From JAVEDQ01 sp035468175 (lineage in GTDB: Bacteria; Actinomycetota; Actinomycetes; Frankiales; Frankiaceae), in assembly GCA_035468175.1 (NCBI GenBank), contig DATITC010000070.1, forward strand, positions 1 to 27,626: a stretch of 27,626 bases of DNA, written 5' to 3'. Position 1 is the first letter of the stretch. Each line of letters starts with the position of its first letter. The notes below the pieces were generated by a model that saw nothing but the letters and a program-made list of their open reading frames with translations, did no database searches and had not been told where the DNA came from. Positions 16,196 through 25,163 of the stretch are shown in pieces. The translations under genes were made by a program, and so were the position numbers.

Positions 16196-17574
16196 TGACG
16201 CCCACCCCGTCCCGCTCGCGGACGCCTCTGCCCCTCGTCCGAGGTGCCCGCTCGCTGGCCCTCGTCGCCGCGCTGCTCGGTGTCCTCACGGCGGCCGCCT
16301 GTGGTGGGGGCAAGAGCAGCAACACCCCGAACGTCACCGCGCCGACCGCGCGCGACGCCCAGGTGACGGTCGACGACGTCAACGGCGCCAAGGCGAGCCC
16401 GGAATGCGCGGCGAAGGTGAAGACGCTGCGCATCGTGACCTACGGCAACGTCAGTGCCTCGGCCCGCAACGCCAAGGCCTACCTCGAGAAGGCCCACCCC
16501 GGTCTGACCGTCGACTTGTCCAGCACGGCGACGTCGTACGCGGAGGTCGTCAGTCAGATCAGCGCGGACAAGGCGGCCGGCCGGCAGACCGACGTCGCCG
16601 TCGCCGGCTACGAGTTCCTCACGACCTTCGTGAACGACCTGGGTGCCCAGGAGCTCAGCCCCAAGCTGCTCCGCGCCTCCTACGACCAGCGGTTCCTGCC
16701 GCTCGGGCAGTACAACGGCAAGCAGTACGGCATCCCGCAGCAGGTGTCGCTGCCGGTGCTCATGTACAACGAGAACCTGTTCAAGAAGGCCGGTATCGAC
16801 CCCGCCACATTGCAGACGACCGATGGCGTCCTCGCCGCGATCGACAAGCTCAAGGCGGCCGGGGTGCAGCGTCCGGTCGACCTGCCGACCGAGTTCGGTT
16901 ACTGGTTCCTCGACAGCATGGCGCACAGCCTTGGGACCGGGCTCCAGGGGTCGGACGGCAAGCCCGCCTACAACACCCCGGCCGCCCAGCAGGCCATGGC
17001 GTTCCTCGCCGCGGTCGGCAAGAGCGGAGCGCAGTCGCAGAACGCGACGACGCAGGGCGCTTTGACCTTCGGATTGCAGCGTTCCGCCACGGTCGGCGCC
17101 ACCGTCGCGGCCGTCGGCGCGGCCCGCAACCTGCTCGCCAACCGTGGTTCGCAGTCGTTCCCGGTCGGGGTCGTCCCGTTCCCGACGTTGCCGGGCGGCA
17201 AGCTCACCCCCGTGGCCGGCGGCAACTCTCTGGTCGTCCTGTCCGCGGACCGCTGTCAGAAGGAGATGGCGACCGAGGCCGTCGTCGCGCTCCTGTCGCC
17301 CGACGTGCTCGCCGCTGGCATCCAGGCCACGAGCTACCTGTCGATCGACAAGCGGGCGACCGAGCTCCTGTCGGACTTCTACGCCAAGAACCCCGACCTC
17401 AAGGCCTTGAACGACCTGGCGCCTCAGCTGGTCGCCCCGCCGGCCTGGTCGGGCACCCGGGGTTCGGAGATCCCGCAGGTGACCGAGGACGAAGTGGTCT
17501 CGGTGGTCGGCGGCAAGGATCCGCAGGCGGCGTTGACCGAGTTGCAGACCAAGGCCACGGATCTCACGAAGTGA
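16195..17574 (+). CDS. ABC transporter substrate-binding lipoprotein (sugar type)
   Basis: 459 residues. A signal peptide (LALVAALLGVLTAAAC) ends in a lipobox with Cys36, followed by a Gly/Ser/Asn linker, so the mature protein is tethered outside the membrane. The fold is that of family 1 extracellular binding proteins, with recurring phrases such as LGQYNGKQYGIPQQ, LMYNENLFKKAGIDP and FPVGVVPFPTLPGGKLTPVA (hinge and ligand-cleft region). It delivers substrate to the two permeases encoded upstream. The region after 100 is UgpB/MalE-like but substrate is not deducible. ATG 16195 is the overlap partner of a possible six-codon leader ORF. The stop overlaps the GTG start of the ATPase gene. Confidence 0.92.
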   Translation: MTPTPSRSRTPLPLVRGARSLALVAALLGVLTAAACGGGKSSNTPNVTAPTARDAQVTVDDVNGAKASPECAAKVKTLRIVTYGNVSASARNAKAYLEKAHPGLTVDLSSTATSYAEVVSQISADKAAGRQTDVAVAGYEFLTTFVNDLGAQELSPKLLRASYDQRFLPLGQYNGKQYGIPQQVSLPVLMYNENLFKKAGIDPATLQTTDGVLAAIDKLKAAGVQRPVDLPTEFGYWFLDSMAHSLGTGLQGSDGKPAYNTPAAQQAMAFLAAVGKSGAQSQNATTQGALTFGLQRSATVGATVAAVGAARNLLANRGSQSFPVGVVPFPTLPGGKLTPVAGGNSLVVLSADRCQKEMATEAVVALLSPDVLAAGIQATSYLSIDKRATELLSDFYAKNPDLKALNDLAPQLVAPPAWSGTRGSEIPQVTEDEVVSVVGGKDPQAALTELQTKATDLTK

Positions 17575-18734
17575 GCACTGACCTCAGCAAGGACGCGCCG
17601 CCCGGTACGGCGGCGGCCGTCGGCCGGGGGATCGGGCTGGAGATCCGTTCGGTCACCCGCGCCTACGGCTCGGTCCGGGCGGTCGACGACGTCAGCCTCT
17701 CGGTGGCGCCCGGCGAGGTCGTGTCGCTGCTGGGTCCGTCCGGGTCCGGCAAGTCGACGTTGCTCCGTCTGGTCGCCGGGCTCGACACCCCCACGGGGGG
17801 CGAGCTGACCCTGGACGGCCGCAGCGCCCTGGATCTGCCGCCGCACCAGCGCGACGTGTCGATGGTGTTCCAGCACTACGCCCTGTATCCGCACCTGTCG
17901 GCGCAGGACAACCTCATCCTCGCCCTGCGCTACGGCCGCGGACTCAGCAAGGCGGCGGCGGCCGAGCGGGCACGGGAGACGCTGGAGCTGCTCGGTGTCG
18001 GCGAGCTCGCGAAGCGCAAGCCGGCCGCGATGTCCGGTGGGCAACGGCAGCGGGTGGCCATCGGCCGCGCCCTCGCCACCCGCTCCCGGCTCGTCCTGCT
18101 GGACGAGCCCATGAGCGGCCTCGACGCGGTGCTGCGGGCCAGCCTGCGGGTCGAGGTTGTGGCGTTGCTCCGCCGGCTCGGGTCGACGGCGCTGTTCGTC
18201 ACGCACGACCAGTCGGAGGCGATGGTGGTCGGCGACCGGGTCGCGGTGCTGAACGAGGGCCGGCTCGAGCAGGTCGGAACGCCCGATGAGGTGTACGACA
18301 ACCCCGCGAGCCGGTTCGTCGCCGGCTTCGTCGGCAGCCCGCCGATGAACATCCTGGACGGTTCCGAGCGCCGTGGACCGGGTGATGCCAGCGTCCGGGG
18401 TTCCCGCCGGGACGACGACCGGCACGGTCCGTCGCTGCTCGTCGGGCCGGACTTCGAGGTCGCCGCGCCGGAGAACGCCGTGGCCGTCGGGGCCCGCCCG
18501 GAGCACCTGGCGGTCGGTCCGGGGGACGGTTCGGGGCTGACGATCGAGGGGGAGATGGTCGTCTCCGAGCGGCTCGGCGCCGACCGCGTCGCCTACGTGC
18601 ACGCCACGTCCGGGCTGCTGGCGGTGCGCGTCACCGGCAAGCCGCCGGCCCCGGGGGAGCGGGTCAGCATCTCGGCTCCGCCCTCAGCGCTGTCGTTCTT
18701 CGACGGTTCGGGACGGCTGATCCGGTCCCGCTGA
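17571..18734 (+). CDS. ABC transporter ATP-binding protein (MsmK/UgpC type)
   Basis: 387 residues, with GTG start overlapping the previous stop (GTGA). Walker A GPSGSGKST lies near residues 55-63, then a Q-loop VFQHYALYPHLS, signature MSGGQRQRVAIGRALA, Walker B LVLLDEP, D-loop SGLDA and switch His in VTHDQSEAM. After FVGSPPMNIL follows a C-terminal OB/TOBE-type regulatory domain, with GARPEHLAVG typical of the MalK/UgpC/MsmK group. An unusual Arg/Asp/Gly-rich insert (near GPGDASVRGSRRDDDRHGP) separates the two. Proteins of this group energise carbohydrate importers and some serve several importers. The gene closes the operon; an inverted repeat lies directly after the stop. Confidence 0.94.
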   Translation: MSTDLSKDAPPGTAAAVGRGIGLEIRSVTRAYGSVRAVDDVSLSVAPGEVVSLLGPSGSGKSTLLRLVAGLDTPTGGELTLDGRSALDLPPHQRDVSMVFQHYALYPHLSAQDNLILALRYGRGLSKAAAAERARETLELLGVGELAKRKPAAMSGGQRQRVAIGRALATRSRLVLLDEPMSGLDAVLRASLRVEVVALLRRLGSTALFVTHDQSEAMVVGDRVAVLNEGRLEQVGTPDEVYDNPASRFVAGFVGSPPMNILDGSERRGPGDASVRGSRRDDDRHGPSLLVGPDFEVAAPENAVAVGARPEHLAVGPGDGSGLTIEGEMVVSERLGADRVAYVHATSGLLAVRVTGKPPAPGERVSISAPPSALSFFDGSGRLIRSR

Positions 18735-18737
18735 CGG

Positions 18738-18781
18738 TCGGATGACACCGAGATGACGCAGCAGCGACGCGGGTCATCCGA
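18738..18781. repeat. Inverted repeat after the ABC operon
   Basis: TCGGATGAC at 18738-18746 and GTCATCCGA at 18773-18781 are perfect 9-bp inverted arms with a 26-nt loop, four bases after the ATPase stop codon. It may act as a weak terminator of the ABC operon. Its right arm overlaps the HTH remnant on the other strand, so one arm could also be coincidental coding sequence. Confidence 0.45.
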
Positions 18782-18945
18782 TTCACCGTTCGTTCGCTGA
18801 CGAACAGCCGTGCCGCGATCTCGCCGACCCCGACTCCGTCCGCGATCAGGGTCCAGAGCGATCTCTCGACCTCGTCGAGGTCGGACGGGGCGGCTGCATT
18901 CGTTTGCTGGCGAGCAAGGCGTCGGCATCGCCGTAGCAGTCGCGA
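18756..18945 (-). pseudogene. Remnant of a LuxR-type helix-turn-helix
   Basis: On the minus strand a stop-free stretch reads SDLDEVERSLWTLIADGVGV followed by GEIAARLFVSERTVNRM, which has the look of a LuxR-family DNA-binding helix-turn-helix (GEIAARLFVSERTV is its core). No ATG, GTG or TTG start fits the frame; a TGA lies just upstream at 18946-18948 and the C-terminal side runs into unrelated sequence. It is best taken as a fragment of a lost regulator. It occupies most of a 348-bp gap between the ABC ATPase and the methyltransferase; the rest (18950-19082) shows no feature I can support. Confidence 0.4.
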
Positions 18946-19082
18946 TCACCTGCGTCGACGTGACGACGATCTGGGGCGGGCTGCCGGTGTAGGCACCTCT
19001 GTTCCTCGAGGCTCGCGCCCTTCGCGCGGTGGGTGTCGCTGTTCGCCGGACAGGACCTGTTTCCCGGCCCCACTATGCGGCG

Positions 19083-19877
19083 GTGACGACCGACGCGCGC
19101 TGGGTTCGGAGCATGCCGGAGCTCTACCACCGTCACCTCGGGCCGGCCCTCTTCCAGCCCTTTGCACGGCAACTCGCCACCGCCGTCGTAGCGCGTGCGC
19201 CCCACCGCGTGCTCGAACTCGCGGCGGGTACTGGGATCGCCACCGACGAGCTCGTGCGGCAGCTTCCGCATGGCTCCATCCACGCCACAGACCTCAACCC
19301 CGCGATGGCGGGGACGGGCCGGGCTCGGGTACCGGGAGCCAGCTGGGCGACGGCGTCCGCGGAGCACCTTCCGTTCCCGGATCGCTCGTTCGACGCCGTC
19401 GCCATGCAATTCGGGATCATGTTCTTCCCGGATCAGGTGCGGGCGCTCGCCGAAAGCAGGCGCGTGCTCAGCCCCGCCGGCACCGTCGTCTTCACGGCGT
19501 GGGACAGGGTCGAGGAGTCGCCGTTCCCCGCGGCGATGGTCGAGAGTCTTGTCGCGGTACTGCCCGACGATCCTCCCGACTTCATCGTGCGTGTGCCGCA
19601 CGGCTACCACGACCCGGCGAGGATGCGAGCCGATCTCATCAGCGCCGGCTTGCAGCCCGTCGACGTCCAGCGCGTGGTGCTGTCCGGTCGGGCCGAATCC
19701 GCCCGCTCGTTGACCGAAGGGTTCTGCTACGGCACCCCGTTACGCCACGTCCTGCAGCAGCGCGGTTCGCTCGACCAGGTCGTGGACAGGCTGGCGGACG
19801 AGATGACCCGGCGCCTCGGCGACGGCGAGATCGAGGGCGACCTCGCCGCCTTCGTCGTGACCGCCACGCCCCGCTGA
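19083..19877 (+). CDS. Class I SAM-dependent methyltransferase
   Basis: 264 residues. The N-terminus (DARWVRSMPELYHRHLGPAL then FQPFARQLA) matches a common actinobacterial methyltransferase subgroup. SAM-binding motif I is VLELAAGTGIAT (about residues 43-54), followed by the acidic loop ATDLNPAM, LPFPDRSFDAVAMQFGIMFF (motif II/III region) and a strand VLSPAGTVVFTAW. The rest is a variable substrate region. The acceptor cannot be read from the sequence; related enzymes are often annotated only as methyltransferase type 11. GTG 19083 is chosen because it gives the usual short leader before WVRSMPE; the open frame extends to 19029. It lies 84 bp before the ECF41 sigma gene, but its own promoter is not visible and it is upstream of the ECF41 promoter. 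Confidence 0.85.
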   Translation: MTTDARWVRSMPELYHRHLGPALFQPFARQLATAVVARAPHRVLELAAGTGIATDELVRQLPHGSIHATDLNPAMAGTGRARVPGASWATASAEHLPFPDRSFDAVAMQFGIMFFPDQVRALAESRRVLSPAGTVVFTAWDRVEESPFPAAMVESLVAVLPDDPPDFIVRVPHGYHDPARMRADLISAGLQPVDVQRVVLSGRAESARSLTEGFCYGTPLRHVLQQRGSLDQVVDRLADEMTRRLGDGEIEGDLAAFVVTATPR

Positions 19878-19898
19878 GCCGAATCTGGCGGATCGGTG

Positions 19899-19925
19899 TG
19901 TCACAACGCCCGAAGCCGGTTCGTC
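19899..19925 (+). promoter_or_regulatory. Predicted ECF41 sigma promoter in front of the sigma gene
   Basis: TGTCACA at 19899-19905, 16 bases, then CGTC at 19922-19925: an exact match to the published ECF41 promoter pattern. It lies 36 bases before the sigma gene start, so the gene probably activates itself. No other copy with correct spacing was noticed in the window. Confidence 0.75.
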
Positions 19926-19961
19926 GTAGCGGATGTCGAACCGAAACCGGAGGTCCGCACC

Positions 19962-20855
19962 ATGGCACCAGTGTCTGACCTCGACCAGTTCCTCGAGCAG
20001 CGCTCCCGCCTCTTCTCGATCGCCTATCGGATGCTCGGCAGCGCCTCCGAGGCCGAGGACGTGGTGCAGGAGGCCTACGTGCGCTGGCAGGCGGCTCCGC
20101 GCGACAACGTGGAGTCCGCGTCCGGCTTCCTGACCTCGGTGGTCGTGCGGTTGTCGATTGACGTGCTCCGCTCGGCGCGGGTCCGGCGCGAGGCCTACGT
20201 CGGCCCGTGGCTGCCCGAGCCGCTCGTCGCCGATACCTCGCCCGGGCCGGACGAAGCCGCCGAGCTCGCGGACTCGGTGTCGCTCGCGTTCCTCGTGCTG
20301 CTCGAGGAGCTCACGCCGGTCGAACGGGCCGTGTTCCTGCTGCGGGAGGTGTTCGGCTACGACTACCCGACCGTCGCCACGATGGTCGGGAAGTCCGAGG
20401 CGAACTGCCGCCAGCTCGTCCTCCGCGGCAAGCAGCGCGTCGCCGAACGGCGCACCCGCTTCGAGGCCGACTCCGCGCACAGCCGCGAGCTCACCGCACA
20501 GTTCCTGGATGCCTGCATGACCGGCGACCTCGACGGGCTGTTCGGGATGCTCGCCGACGATGTCGTGGTCTGGTCCGACGGTGGCGGCAAGGCGCAGGCC
20601 GCGCGGCGGCCGATCACCGGCAAGGACAAGGCCGCCCGTTTCCTCGTCGGGATCGCCGCCAAGGGAGGCACCGAGTTCGACGGTCGGCTGGTCGCGGTGA
20701 ACGGCCAGCCCGGCGGAGTGTTCGGGCGGAACGGGCGGATCGAGTACGCGCTGGCTCTCGACGTCCTCGACGGTCAGATCGTCGGCGTGCGCGTGATGGC
20801 CAACCCGGACAAGCTCCAGCACCTGCAGCCGGAGAACGTCCACCCGCGGGCCTGA
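19962..20855 (+). CDS. sigJ: ECF41-type sigma factor with SnoaL-like C-terminal domain
   Basis: 297 residues. Sigma region 2 covers RLFSIAYRMLGSASEAEDVV (about residues 16-35) with the QEAYVRW segment. Region 4 is a helix-turn-helix near LTPVERAVFLLREVFGYDYP, with SEANCRQLVLRGKQRV. A C-terminal SnoaL/NTF2-like domain of about 110 residues, with DGGGK at WSDGGGKAQ and the closing NPDKL motif, defines ECF41 (SigJ) factors, where this domain controls activity in place of an anti-sigma factor. GGAGG lies eight bases before ATG 19962 and an ECF41-type promoter lies upstream. ECF41 genes usually neighbour a carboxymuconolactone decarboxylase, oxidoreductase or epimerase gene; none is seen here, the neighbour being a methyltransferase. 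The symbol follows the mycobacterial naming. Confidence 0.92.
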   Translation: MAPVSDLDQFLEQRSRLFSIAYRMLGSASEAEDVVQEAYVRWQAAPRDNVESASGFLTSVVVRLSIDVLRSARVRREAYVGPWLPEPLVADTSPGPDEAAELADSVSLAFLVLLEELTPVERAVFLLREVFGYDYPTVATMVGKSEANCRQLVLRGKQRVAERRTRFEADSAHSRELTAQFLDACMTGDLDGLFGMLADDVVVWSDGGGKAQAARRPITGKDKAARFLVGIAAKGGTEFDGRLVAVNGQPGGVFGRNGRIEYALALDVLDGQIVGVRVMANPDKLQHLQPENVHPRA

Positions 20856-20869
20856 TTCGCCCCCACGCT

Positions 20870-20915
20870 TCCGGTGCCGGGTCGGCGTTGCCCCTACAGT
20901 CAGCCCGGCACCGGA
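20870..20915 (+). repeat. 12-bp perfect inverted repeat upstream of selA
   Basis: TCCGGTGCCGGG at 20870-20881 and CCCGGCACCGGA at 20904-20915 pair perfectly around a 22-nt loop. It starts 15 bases after the sigma factor stop and ends 25 bases before the selA ATG. It can be a terminator of the sigma gene, or an attenuator or operator of selA. Confidence 0.65.
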
Positions 20916-20940
20916 CCCCCACGCGCCGTAGATTTTGGCC

Positions 20941-22239
<1,299 letters not shown>

Positions 22240-22256
22240 GACAGGACGGGACTGAG

Positions 22257-24092
22257 GTGCGCGTCGTCGCGACCGCCGGGCACGTGGACCACGGGAAGTC
22301 GACGCTGGTCCGCGCGCTGACCGGGATGGAGCCGGACCGCTGGGACGAGGAGCGGCGGCGCGGGCTCACGCTCGACCTCGGCTTCGCGTGGACGACGCTG
22401 CCGGACGACGAGGTCCTCGCCTTCGTCGACGTCCCCGGCCATCAGAAGTTCCTGGCGAACATGCTCGCCGGCGTCGGGCCGGTGCCGGCCGTGCTTTTCG
22501 TCGTCGCCGCCGACGAGGGCTGGTCCCGTCAGTCGGAAGAGCACCTCGTCGCCCTCGATGCGCTCGGCGTCGAGCACGGACTGCTGGCGGTGACCCGAAG
22601 CGACCTCGCCGACCCCGAGATCGCGACCGAGGAGGCGCTCAACCGCATCTGTTCGACGTCCCTCGGGTTGGTGCCGTCGGTCGCGGTGTCGGGTCGTACC
22701 GGCGCCGGATTGGACGACCTGCAGATCGCGCTCGCCGAGCTCGTCGCGACGTTGCCGCCACCCCGGCGAGACGGCCCGGTTCGCCTGTGGATCGACCGTG
22801 CCTTCCGGATCGCCGGCGCGGGGACCGTCGTCACCGGGACCCTCGGCACCGGCACGCTCGCGGTCGGCGACGAACTCGAGCTGGGCGTGGCCCGCGAACG
22901 GGTACGGATCCGCAACCTGCAGAGCCTGGAGCACGATGAGTCACAGGTCAGTGCGGTGTCCCGGGTCGCCGTGAACATCCGGAGCGCCACCGGCGGCAAC
23001 CTCGGCCCGGTGCAGCGGGGGGATGTGCTGCTCACCCCCGGCAGCAGCGTCTTCACCAACGAGATCGACGTCGCACTGCACGAGATCGGTCCGGACCAGG
23101 CCGCGGATCCGGAGAAGGCCGCGGAGCTGGCCGGCAACCTCGTGCTGCACGTCGGGTCGGCCGCGGTCCCGGCCCGAGTGCGGATGCTCGTCGGCCTCCC
23201 CGCGGACGGAGTGGCCCCGACGAGCCGTTTCGCCCGCCTGCTGCTCGACCACCCGCTTGCGCTCAGCCGCGGCGACCGCGGGGTCCTGCGCGACCCCGGC
23301 GGTCAGCGGGTCGCCGCCGGTGTCGGGGTGGCCGACCTCGCTCCGCCGGCACTTCGGCGGCGGGGCGCCGCGGCAGCGCGGGCGGCGGAGCTCGCGGCCG
23401 GGCTCAACCCGGTCGCGGAGGTCGAACGCCGGTCCTCAGCGTCCCGCCGCATTCTGGACCAGCTCGGTGTGCTGCCCGCCGACGCGTCGCTGCCGGCCGG
23501 GCTCCGCGAGGTGAGCGGGTCGGTCGTCTCGGACACCTCCTGGGCGCGGTGGGTCACCGAACTCCGCACTCACGTCGACGCCCATGCGGCCGCACACCCG
23601 CTCGACCCCGGTCTCCCGCTCGAGACCGCTCGTCAGCGACTCGGCCTGGCCGACCCCGCCCTGCTGCCGCCGCTCGCCGCCGACGCCGGACTCCGCGCCG
23701 AGGCGGGCCGGGTACGACCGAAGGATGCCGGCCCGGCGTTCTCCCCGGAGCTGCTGGCAGCCCTGGATGAGGTGCGCGCCCGACTCCAGGCCGATCCCTT
23801 CGCCGCTCCCGAGGCCGACGACCTCGCGGCGGCAGGGCTCGACGCGGCGGCCGTGGCGGCGGCCGCGAAGGCCGGCCTCCTGCTGCGCCTGACCGGCGGG
23901 ATCGTGCTGCTCCCCACCGCGGAGGGGGATGCCGTGGCTCGGCTGGTCCAGCTCGACCAGCCGTTCACGACCTCGGAGGCCCGGCAGGCCCTGAACACCA
24001 CCCGCCGGGTGGCGATCCCGCTGCTCGAATATCTCGACAGCCGTCGCCGGACCCGGCGGGTGGACACCACCTCCCGGACGGTTATCCGCTAG
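22257..24092 (+). CDS. selB: Selenocysteine-specific elongation factor SelB
   Basis: 611 residues. GTPase motifs are G1 AGHVDHGKS at the very start, G3 DVPGHQKF, G4 TRSDLAD and the switch region WDEERRRGLTLDLGFAW. Domains II and III follow (GTVVTGTLGTGTLAVGDELE), then winged-helix domains in the last ~250 residues that bind the SECIS hairpin; FTTSEARQALNTTRRVAIP and LLEYLDSRRRTRRV form the last one. SelB brings Sec-tRNA(Sec) to UGA codons. The C-terminal part is Ala/Leu/Arg-rich, as in actinobacterial homologues. GTG 22257 is chosen because the GTPase domain begins immediately. Paired with selA; client selenoprotein genes, selD and selC are outside the window. Its TAG overlaps the stop of the convergent gene through CTAG at 24089-24092. 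Confidence 0.94.
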   Translation: MRVVATAGHVDHGKSTLVRALTGMEPDRWDEERRRGLTLDLGFAWTTLPDDEVLAFVDVPGHQKFLANMLAGVGPVPAVLFVVAADEGWSRQSEEHLVALDALGVEHGLLAVTRSDLADPEIATEEALNRICSTSLGLVPSVAVSGRTGAGLDDLQIALAELVATLPPPRRDGPVRLWIDRAFRIAGAGTVVTGTLGTGTLAVGDELELGVARERVRIRNLQSLEHDESQVSAVSRVAVNIRSATGGNLGPVQRGDVLLTPGSSVFTNEIDVALHEIGPDQAADPEKAAELAGNLVLHVGSAAVPARVRMLVGLPADGVAPTSRFARLLLDHPLALSRGDRGVLRDPGGQRVAAGVGVADLAPPALRRRGAAAARAAELAAGLNPVAEVERRSSASRRILDQLGVLPADASLPAGLREVSGSVVSDTSWARWVTELRTHVDAHAAAHPLDPGLPLETARQRLGLADPALLPPLAADAGLRAEAGRVRPKDAGPAFSPELLAALDEVRARLQADPFAAPEADDLAAAGLDAAAVAAAAKAGLLLRLTGGIVLLPTAEGDAVARLVQLDQPFTTSEARQALNTTRRVAIPLLEYLDSRRRTRRVDTTSRTVIR

Positions 24093-24586
24093 GCGGAGGG
24101 GATCGCGTAGGCGTCGCCGAAGCGTGCGACGTAGGCGCCGAAGTCGTCCGGTGCGGGCGCACCCACGAGGACACTGTCGAGCCGGTCGAGGAAGTTCTGC
24201 CACACCGGGCCGATCGTGGATGCGTTATAGGGCTCCGCCAGCTGGTGGACGAACCGGAGGACCGTGCGGTCGCCCTGATCCGTGAGGGTGAGCTCGAGCG
24301 GCCAGGGGCCGTCGCGACTCTCGAGGGTCATCGCCAGGTGGGTCGGCGCCGAGCAGTCGTGGATCAGCACCGTCTCCGGCCGCTCGCTTCCTGCTGCCGA
24401 CATGACGAATTCGACCCGGCCCGTCGCGGGGTCCCCGGTCCAGCGGCCGATCCAGCGTTCCATCCGCTCCGGGTCGGTCACCGCCGACCAGACGTCAGTC
24501 GGCGGGACGTCATAGGTACGGACGAACTCCAGGCGGACGCCGTCCGCGTCGCGCAGGACCTCGCCGAGTCGCTCTGTCACGGTCAT
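24089..24586 (-). CDS. SRPBCC/AHSA1-type protein
   Basis: 165 residues with the Bet v 1-like START fold of AHSA1 proteins: FVRTYDVPPTDVWSAVTDPE, RMERWIGRWTGDPATGRVEF, LELTLTDQGDRTVLRF and the C-terminal helix IGPVWQNFLDRLDSVL. Such proteins bind hydrophobic ligands in a cavity and are often found next to an ArsR repressor, as here. Start ATG 24586 has a perfect GGAGGA four to five bases upstream, while the frame runs open to 24691 without support. It lies 26 bases downstream of the ArsR gene and is probably in the same operon. The molecular role in the cell is not known. Confidence 0.9.
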   Translation of the reverse strand: MTVTERLGEVLRDADGVRLEFVRTYDVPPTDVWSAVTDPERMERWIGRWTGDPATGRVEFVMSAAGSERPETVLIHDCSAPTHLAMTLESRDGPWPLELTLTDQGDRTVLRFVHQLAEPYNASTIGPVWQNFLDRLDSVLVGAPAPDDFGAYVARFGDAYAIPSA

Positions 24587-24612
24587 GCGTTCCTCCACTG
24601 TTGTCAGGTACT

Positions 24613-24930
24613 TCAGAGCCGGCCACGCCGGATCTCGGTGTCGAGGGCATCCAGGCGCTGTGCCCAGAATCGCCGATAGGGCTGGAGCCACGCGTCGATC
24701 TCTGCGAGCGGACGCGCGTCGAGCGAGTACACGCGCCGGGTCCCCACCGGACGGACCGAGACGAAACCGTTGTCCCGCAGCACTCGGAGGTGCTGCGAAA
24801 CCCCGGGCTGGGAGACGCGGAACGTCTCCTGCACCTTCGTGGTGATCTCGCCGGAGGTCAGCTCGGTGTCGGCCAGCAGCTCGATGATGAGCCGCCGCAC
24901 CGGGTCGCCGAGGACGTCGAACGCGTGCAC
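24613..24930 (-). CDS. ArsR-family helix-turn-helix repressor
   Basis: 105 residues. It opens with VHAFDVLGDPVRRLIIELLA, typical of ArsR proteins in this context, continues with helix-turn-helix VSQPGVSQHLRVLRDNGFVS (recognition helix QPGVSQHLRVL) and the wing VRPVGTRRVYSLD. No metal-binding cysteine pair (CxCxxC) is present, so it probably senses something other than metals or acts constitutively. GTG 24930 lacks a Shine-Dalgarno, but a promoter lies so close that the mRNA would be leaderless. The product likely represses the ArsR-SRPBCC operon through a palindrome in its own promoter. The frame is open to 25017 but has no support there. Confidence 0.9.
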   Translation of the reverse strand: MHAFDVLGDPVRRLIIELLADTELTSGEITTKVQETFRVSQPGVSQHLRVLRDNGFVSVRPVGTRRVYSLDARPLAEIDAWLQPYRRFWAQRLDALDTEIRRGRL

Positions 24931-24938
24931 AGGTCGAC

Positions 24939-24965
24939 TCTGTAGCAAGCGCTTATATAAGTCAA
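24939..24965 (-). promoter_or_regulatory. Promoter with palindromic operator for the ArsR operon
   Basis: On the minus strand TTGACT (24965-24960) and TACAGA (24944-24939) are 15 bases apart. The 10-bp palindrome CTTATATAAG (24952-24961) and AAGCGCTT (24947-24954) lie between them, well placed for repressor binding. TACAGA ends eight bases before the GTG, predicting a nearly leaderless transcript. Confidence 0.5.
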
Positions 24966-25116
24966 GCTGCAAGCAACGGCTTTCTGTGAGATCTCTCCGC
25001 GGAACCAGCGGTAACACCCCGGAGAACTATGGCAAATCGGACCTCCGAGGCCGTTCCGCGCTGAGATTGCACAGTCACCCTGACGGTTCGACCGCGCACG
25101 TCGGCTCGGACGCACT

Positions 25117-25148
25117 GCGGCCCCCGTCCCGGGTGGGACGAGGGCCGC
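25117..25148 (-). terminator. Strong hairpin terminator after the acyl-CoA dehydrogenase genes
   Basis: On the minus strand GCGGCCCTCGTCCC, loop ACCC, then GGGACGGGGGCCGC form a 14-bp stem whose single non-Watson-Crick pair is a U-G wobble; on the plus strand the same position is a C-A mismatch, so the hairpin fits minus-strand RNA. It lies 15 bases beyond the stop codon of the 25164 gene. Confidence 0.75.
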
Positions 25149-25163
25149 GGTGCGGTGCCGAGA

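Noticed and set aside
16404..17570. N-terminal 389-residue extension of the ABC ATPase frame
   Set aside because: It overlaps the binding-protein gene in another frame and is Arg/Gly/Pro-rich; the real start is GTG 17571.
20856..20940. tRNA(Sec) gene upstream of selA
   Set aside because: The gap is 85 bp and the hairpin has no acceptor stem, T-arm or anticodon arrangement of a tRNA.
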